A stretch of DNA of 64,000 nt from assembly GCA_946902875.1 (NCBI GenBank), contig OX336343.1, positions 12,273,361 through 12,337,360 on the forward strand. Direction: 5' to 3'. Below, piece by piece: positions 59,265 to 64,000 of this stretch. This DNA is from Nematopogon swammerdamellus (taxonomy: Eukaryota; Arthropoda; Insecta; Lepidoptera; Adelidae). Positions within the stretch are counted from its first letter, which is position 1. The number at the start of each line of letters is the position of its first letter. Position numbers and translations under genes: made by a program. A model generated the notes under the pieces. That model was given only the letters and a program-made list of their open reading frames with translations. It was not told the origin of the DNA and made no database searches.

Positions 59265-60090
59265 ATGTATATAATTTTTTTTTTCATAAATACTGTGTGT
59301 GACAGACTTACATTTTTAATTTCGTCTTTGTTTATCCTTCTTTCACTTCATCGAGAAGTTAATGCCCTCTCCGAGTATTGATTTCATTGCAGCGGCAGCA
59401 TGTCGTGACGTACACTTGTTAGGCGAGATCGTATCGACTGCGTAATAAAACAAGCGACTTATGGGCGACACTTTAGAGCGTCGCCCGTTTCGCCGCCCGC
59501 CGCAAATGGCGGATATTTCAGTTCGCTTTACTTAAATCTAGCGGCTGTAAAGCACCTATCTCGGAGCGAAGGCGAGTGAATGAGCATCTTATAAAAAGCT
59601 TGTTATTTTTCATCCTTCAAGAGTTAGAGTTTCTTTTCTTAAATTATTCGTGGCACTTTTACTTTTAAAAATATTGAAAGCGACAATTTTCCAAGAGCAA
59701 TAATGAAGTAAATTTTGAGATGAGAAGAAACTAACGAATTCTATCTTTTTTTTTTCAATAATGCCCCGTGATATTTACAAATTAGAGTATATTTTGAACT
59801 AAGCATTATGGATCCACCATTGTTTGAAAATGATCTCATCCGAAATAAGTTATTTTGTCGGTTTCCGCCTACTGTGTAAGTCTACAAATACTAACTTTCA
59901 TCCATTTATTCAGAAACCTCCCTTCCACCGCTTATTATGAAATAAATCGCAGCGCCGCGCCGCTCACACTCTTCTTAACCTCATATACTATACCACAGTG
60001 TACACGTATTCATGAATGGGCGAAGACGTAGATTTGAAAATAGTCAGGGCGATTATTTGGGCCACGTAAATATTTACAAATTTTACTTAA
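59265..60090. other. No gene recognised
   Basis: AT-rich DNA, moderately GC-rich at 59400-59580. Confidence 0.5.
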
Positions 60091-60096
60091 TAGAAA

Positions 60097-60444
60097 GTCT
60101 CCGTCTCCGTCTCCGTCTCCGTCTCCGTCTCCGTCTCCGTCTCCGTCTCCGTCTCCGTCTCCGTCTCCGTCTCCGTCTCCGTCTCCGTCTCCGTCTCCGT
60201 CTCCGTCTCCGTCTCCGTCTCCGTCTCCGTCTCCGTCTCCGTCTCCGTCTCCGTCTCCGTCTCCGCCTCCGCCTCCGCCTCCGTCTCCGTCTCCGTCTCC
60301 GTCTCCGCCTCCGCCTCCGCCTCCGCCTCCGCCTCCGCCTCCGCCTCCGCCTCCGCCTCCGCCTCCGCCTCCGCCTCCGCCTCCGCCTCCGCCTCCGCCT
60401 CCGCCTCCGCCTCCGCCTCCGCCTCCGCCTCCGCCTCCGCCTCC

Positions 60445-60486
<42 letters not shown>
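60097..60486 (+). repeat. CTCCGT/CTCCGC hexanucleotide array, then CT run
   Basis: About 345 bases of CTCCGT, switching in blocks to CTCCGC, then CT repeats from 60446. The Arg-Leu and Glu-Thr/Ala repeat ORFs on both strands are shadows of it. Confidence 0.97.
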
Positions 60487-60487
<1 letters not shown>

Positions 60488-60526
60488 GCTCTCGCATTTT
60501 TAGATTTAAAGTAAGGTCGGTATCAA

Positions 60527-60811
60527 TCACCTACTACATCCGTAATGTCAGTTCATAACACCTCGTTGAACTAAGTGCCATGTCAGTGCTTCCCTTCGGT
60601 CATGCCGGCTACATTATGTTGGACGAAAAACACGAACTATTTACATAGACGTTTCATCCGACCTTTCATTCAGTGTGATCAGAATCCGAACCACGGTCAG
60701 CCTCCAACGGTCAAGCGGTCACCCATCCAAGCACTGACCACGCGCAGGTGTGCTTATGATCACGACCGACCCGACAGTCGACCGACCGCACCACTGCTCC
60801 TCGGTAGCTGA
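60527..60811 (-). mobile_element. SINE-A copy
   Basis: Minus-oriented, with an internal deletion between TCATTCAGTGTGATC and GAATCCGAACCACGG and a rearranged head end. Confidence 0.75.
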
Positions 60812-60919
60812 CAATAATTTTAACGTAACTTCTCCCGATGGCACGGACAAAACCCAGCCAATAGGAGCATGAAAAGCATAAATCACAATTCAATAATCTG
60901 ACTGCCCACTGCCCCACAG

Positions 60920-61020
60920 ATCTGGCCCACCGGTGCCACCTGGACAACGACTCCGACGGCGACACGCCGCCGCCCCCGCCGCTCCGAACTGACGTCCCAG
61001 GAGCCGGGACGGGACATCAC
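60920..61020 (+). CDS. Candidate internal exon, protein not recognised
   Basis: The acceptor CTGCCCACTGCCCCACAG precedes 60920 and a donor GTAATA follows 61020. Read in phase 1, the 101 bases give LAHRCHLDNDSDGDTPPPPP and LRTDVPGAGTGHH, an acidic then proline-rich segment. GC is about 70% in AT-rich DNA, typical of lepidopteran exons. It would join the candidate signal-peptide exon at 18178 without a frame break. No family recognised. The opposite strand is also open, which weakens the case. Confidence 0.35.
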
Positions 61021-61309
61021 GTAATACCCGCTCTACTGTTAATTCGATTCCCGGGAGTGCGTAACCACAGTAGAGAGAGGAGTACGTGGTAAGCCGTAAA
61101 AATAGATATACAGAAACGGCATTGCATGCTAACAATGCTAATATAGTTCGCAAATCTTCTGACATGACACACCACTGAACGTTACATGGTTTTGCAAGGA
61201 GAGGTTTCGTTCGACGGTATACACACCAGACATTTTTATATACGCGAGACACTTGTGGCCGTCAGCGTGAATTGTTGACCCGACAACGTCCAAAAGCATT
61301 CGTTTTCGA
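61021..61309. other. No gene recognised
   Basis: Possible intron sequence after the candidate exon. No second exon is evident. Confidence 0.4.
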
Positions 61310-61440
61310 ACGAGAGCTGCGAATGCCGTGCCGGCTTCAAAGATCCTAGGTCATACACAGAAGTAAACAAACACATCGGGAGGAAGTGCATTCCAGAGTT
61401 TCGCAATGCAGAAGAAGAAGACATACACAATTAAAGAAAG
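61310..61440 (+). repeat. Rep-E copy
   Basis: GCGAATGCCGTGCCGGCTTC, then CATCGGGAGGAAGTGCATTC and CAGAGTTTCGCAATGCAGAA. Confidence 0.45.
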
Positions 61441-61654
61441 TTTGACTGGAGGAAATCATTACTAGTGTTCGCCTTTGTACGCTATTGTTATATTCTGTAT
61501 CTGTGTATTTTCTGGTGTAATTCTTGTTGTTTGGTGCGCGACATTGTTATTATAACCTCAGTTCAAAACTATAATATTAATCAATGGCCAAGGTTATCAT
61601 ATCAATGGTGTGCAATTAAGAAATTTATATGAATTTATTATATATATATATATA

Positions 61655-62028
61655 TTTTTTTTTATGGAAACTGACACGGTTGGCTACATCACCTATAACA
61701 TCCGTGATGTCAGCCCATAACACCGGGTGAACTAGGTGCCGTGTCAGTGCTTCCCTTCGATCGTGCCGGCTACACTGAACTGGACGGAAACACGATAGCC
61801 GTTTCGACCGACGTTTCATTCAGTGCGGTGGTACCAACCCGGGCAGGTTGAACCCTACCACCGAGTAAGATAGGAAGGGAAGGGACCTACAGTTTTACGT
61901 TGAATCCGAACCACGGTCAGCCTCCAACGGTCGAGCGGTCACCCATCCAAGTACTGACCGCGCCCAGCGTTGCTTAACAATCAATACCAACAGTCGACTG
62001 TCTGCACCACTGAGCTATCGAGGCTGAC
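61655..62028 (-). mobile_element. SINE-A, full-length
   Basis: The best complete copy: tRNA-like head with TAGCTCAGTGG A box ending at 62028, B-box-like element, conserved body and poly(A) (T run at 61655-61663). Confidence 0.88.
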
Positions 62029-62411
62029 TGATATTCTATAGAATATATTATGTACGGTAAACAAGTATCGTCAATAAGTCAGTGTTTTAGTATCCACTGC
62101 TGGGCGCCCGTCTCTCCAACACCTCACAGAGGCCTATTCGTAACTTCAATTTGCACCTTTTCGTTAACGTAACATAATGGCTCCTCTAGGAGTATATTTC
62201 GACGGTAGTACGCGCACGAAATAACTCAATAACGCCTGCGACGTGCGGCCCCCTGCGTACGCCGGCCACCAACTGGATTAAGGGCAATATGGCACACCCT
62301 TCTGCTGCCATGCGGGATATTGTTGCGAACTTCTGAAAGACTTCTGAAGAATAGAACTGCTCTTGTCGTGGTTGTATGGTTAAGTGGAATAAATCAGCAC
62401 CAGTGATAACA
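62029..62411. other. RTE 3' end scrap and unassigned DNA
   Basis: 62093-62125 reads TCCACTGCTGGGCGCCCGTC, a diverged RTE terminal motif on the minus strand. Otherwise nothing recognised. Confidence 0.45.
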
Positions 62412-62571
62412 TTTTTTTTTTATGGCAACTGAAACGGTTGCCTTCATCACCTACAACATCCGTGATGTCAGCCCATCTTCCCAGGGTGAACTTGGTGCCA
62501 CGTCAGTGCTTCCCTTCGGTCGTGCCGGCTACACTGAACTGGACGGAAAACACAAACTATTTACGTAGCCG
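62412..62571 (-). mobile_element. SINE-A, 5'-truncated
   Basis: T run at 62412-62421, then the body to TTTACGTAGCCG. The head is missing. Confidence 0.8.
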
Positions 62572-62642
62572 TAGCAATAACTAGATTATTTTTGTTTTTA
62601 TGCTATTGTTATTTTTTTATTTCTCCCTGTGCGCAATGCAGT

Positions 62643-62700
62643 ACAGTCAGTCAGTCAGTCAGTCAGTCAGCGTGTAAGCGTCCACTGCTGGACATACGCC
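62643..62700 (-). mobile_element. RTE 3' end with TCAG tail
   Basis: CGTCCACTGCTGGACATACG is the complement of the RTE terminal motif; on the minus strand it leads into six CTGA units (62645-62669). RTE elements often end in short tandem repeats. Confidence 0.55.
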
Positions 62701-62734
62701 TCTCCAATGTACAGTACATGCAGTACAGTACCCA

Positions 62735-63172
62735 GCAGTAAATAATGAAAATCGACCTTTAGAAAGAGACCATCCGGTTGTAGAGCGTCGTTCCAGTCGC
62801 ACGAACTCGCACGTCTCTATGCGACAGGGAAGACGCTCTACAACCGGTGCGCCACCTGAAAGACTTCCTGGCTCCTTCCTGGCTCCTTTAGCTCGTTTCG
62901 GCAGACTTCATCTCGAAGGAAAGTGTGGTATTATGTATGAGTGATGTTTTGGTGGTTTAAAAAAAATAACCAGGGTTAATATAAAGAAGACGCATCTTCT
63001 CTATATTAACCCTAACCTTATTTTGAGGCGGTGCATGTCGTTTTTGTTACGTTTCGTTTCGAGCCGAGTGTTCACGAAAGGAGCCGGGAAGGAGCCAGGA
63101 AATCTTTCAGGTGTCAAACACCTCTACAACCGGATTGTCTCTTTCTAAAGCTCGATGTTCATTATTTACTGC
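62735..63172. mobile_element. Fully palindromic MITE
   Basis: Outer arms GCAGTAAATAATG and CATTATTTACTGC continue inward with GAAAGAGAC, GGTTGTAGAG, CTGAAAGA and GGCTCCTT pairs, to a central hairpin AGGGTTAATATAAAGAAG / CTTCTCTATATTAACCCT near 62990. Confidence 0.85.
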
Positions 63173-63211
63173 CGGATGATGTACCTATTTAATTTAAACT
63201 CGATTATCTTC

Positions 63212-63473
63212 TTCTTCTTCTTCTTCTTGGTGGGCATTTTCCGCATGTAGGTCTCACTGTTTGGACCCGTTGTGCGTATCACCCCGGCCGCTACTCCATC
63301 CAGCCCAGCTCCTTCCAGAAGTCCTGCAGGCGTCCGACGTCCTTGCAGGCCTCTTGGAGTGTCCTCGGGTTTTTGAGGATGATTGCCCGCTCATTTGCCA
63401 CCCCCTCGGACTGTAGCAGCACGTGGGATGGCGTTTCTTCAGCCCCCATGCAACCCCTGCACAGAGGGCTATC
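63212..63473 (-). pseudogene. C-terminus and 3' tail of a non-LTR retrotransposon
   Basis: From 63473 down to TAG at 63291 the minus strand codes 60 residues: CRGCMGAEETPSHVLLQ, then KNPRTLQEACKDVGRLQDFW and KELGWME. This is a LINE C-terminal zinc-knuckle region in which the expected last cysteine reads Gln. The 3' UTR is short and ends in GAA/AAG repeats (63212-63230). 5'-truncated. Confidence 0.7.
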
Positions 63474-63609
63474 TGTTTTACTTATAAGTGCTTATTTAGT
63501 GGATAAACTCGATTATGTTTTTACATTGCATACAACTTACTTAAATTACAACAATATTACTCACACACATCAGACTGTTCTTAACACTTTTATTGACGAA
63601 GAAGATCTG

Positions 63610-63860
63610 GACATACGCCTCTCCAATATTTCTCCAGCCCTCTCGGCCTTCAGCGGTACGGAACCAGCGATTCCATGCGACGTACTTAATGTCGTCGTCC
63701 CACCTGGCGGGTAGTCTTCCCTTACTCCGTTTCCATTCCATGGCCGCCAATGTAGGGCCCGTTTACTCAAATTCTTGTCATCTCCTCGGCTGACGTGCCC
63801 AGCCCAATGTAATTTGAGCTTAGCCACTCGGTATTTGGATAATTCATCTTTGTGCATGCT
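63610..63860 (-). pseudogene. RTE-like LINE C-terminal fragment
   Basis: RVAKLKLHWAGHVSRGDD, then after a frameshift GRLPARWDDDIKYVAWNRWF and NIGEAYVQ. Same family as 39172-39420. Truncated at its 5' side near 63860. Confidence 0.75.
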
Positions 63861-63955
63861 ATTCAGTCCAGTTCAGTGTTTCTAGAATGACCAAATTGGA
63901 GCACTAGCATGGCACCTACTATTGACAGCAATAATTCGTAATTAATTATAATATT

Positions 63956-64000
63956 TTTTTTATGTAAATGAACATGAGTGGCTGTGCCGGGAGACCAATG
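63956..64000 (+). mobile_element. SINE-C, cut by the window edge
   Basis: T run then GAGTGGCTGTGCCGGGAGAC, similar to 58850. Confidence 0.4.

Noticed and set aside
60012..60530. Arg-Leu repeat ORF (plus) and Glu-Thr/Glu-Ala repeat ORF (minus)
   Set aside because: Both are forced by the hexanucleotide array, which has no stop in several frames.

Overview
The window looks like nuclear DNA of a moth or butterfly (Lepidoptera). It is AT-rich, introns have canonical GT/AG ends, and the same tRNA-derived SINEs, degenerate RTE-like LINE ends and fold-back elements recur throughout. There are no operons, bacterial ribosome sites or CRISPR arrays. The species cannot be read from the sequence alone.

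One gene is fully supported. On the minus strand, five exons between 38774 and 30260 join in frame (3,723 coding bases, 1,240 residues). They encode a chaoptin-family protein: signal peptide, cysteine-rich LRRNT cap, a very long run of leucine-rich repeats (most in one 2,993-base exon), LRRCT cap and a hydrophobic GPI-type tail. All four introns have GT/AG ends and matching phases, and a polyadenylation signal lies 60 bases past the stop. Its first exon sits inside stacked transposons: SINE copies fill most of intron 1 and run up to the splice donor, and a LINE tail starts within about 30 bases of the start codon.

Layout: 1-8000 is AT-rich DNA with scattered SINEs. 8000-10600 holds a fold-back repeat and a deleted piggyBac element. 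11000-16300 holds SINEs, a polypurine tract, a SINE tandem array and an unexplained GC-rich block. 16300-18250 holds two isolated exon-like segments and a mariner remnant. 19669-20651 is a hAT element with perfect 8-base target duplications. 23266-25434 is a second fold-back repeat with very long identical arms. 26208-26725 holds two palindromic elements. 30260-38774 is the chaoptin-like gene. 38800-49600 is mostly SINE, LINE and MITE copies. 55060-56760 is a decayed LINE with a SINE inside it. 60097-60486 is a hexanucleotide array. 60920-61020 is a GC-rich exon candidate, and the end is SINE and LINE debris.

No new multi-gene system was found. The best leads are a possible plus-strand gene (signal-peptide exon at 18178, phase-compatible exon at 60920) that would enclose the chaoptin-like gene in an intron, the 157-base fold-back arms, and the unexplained GC-rich block at 14411-15830. 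I named the repeat families SINE-A, SINE-B, SINE-C, Rep-D, Rep-E and Rep-X for this window only.
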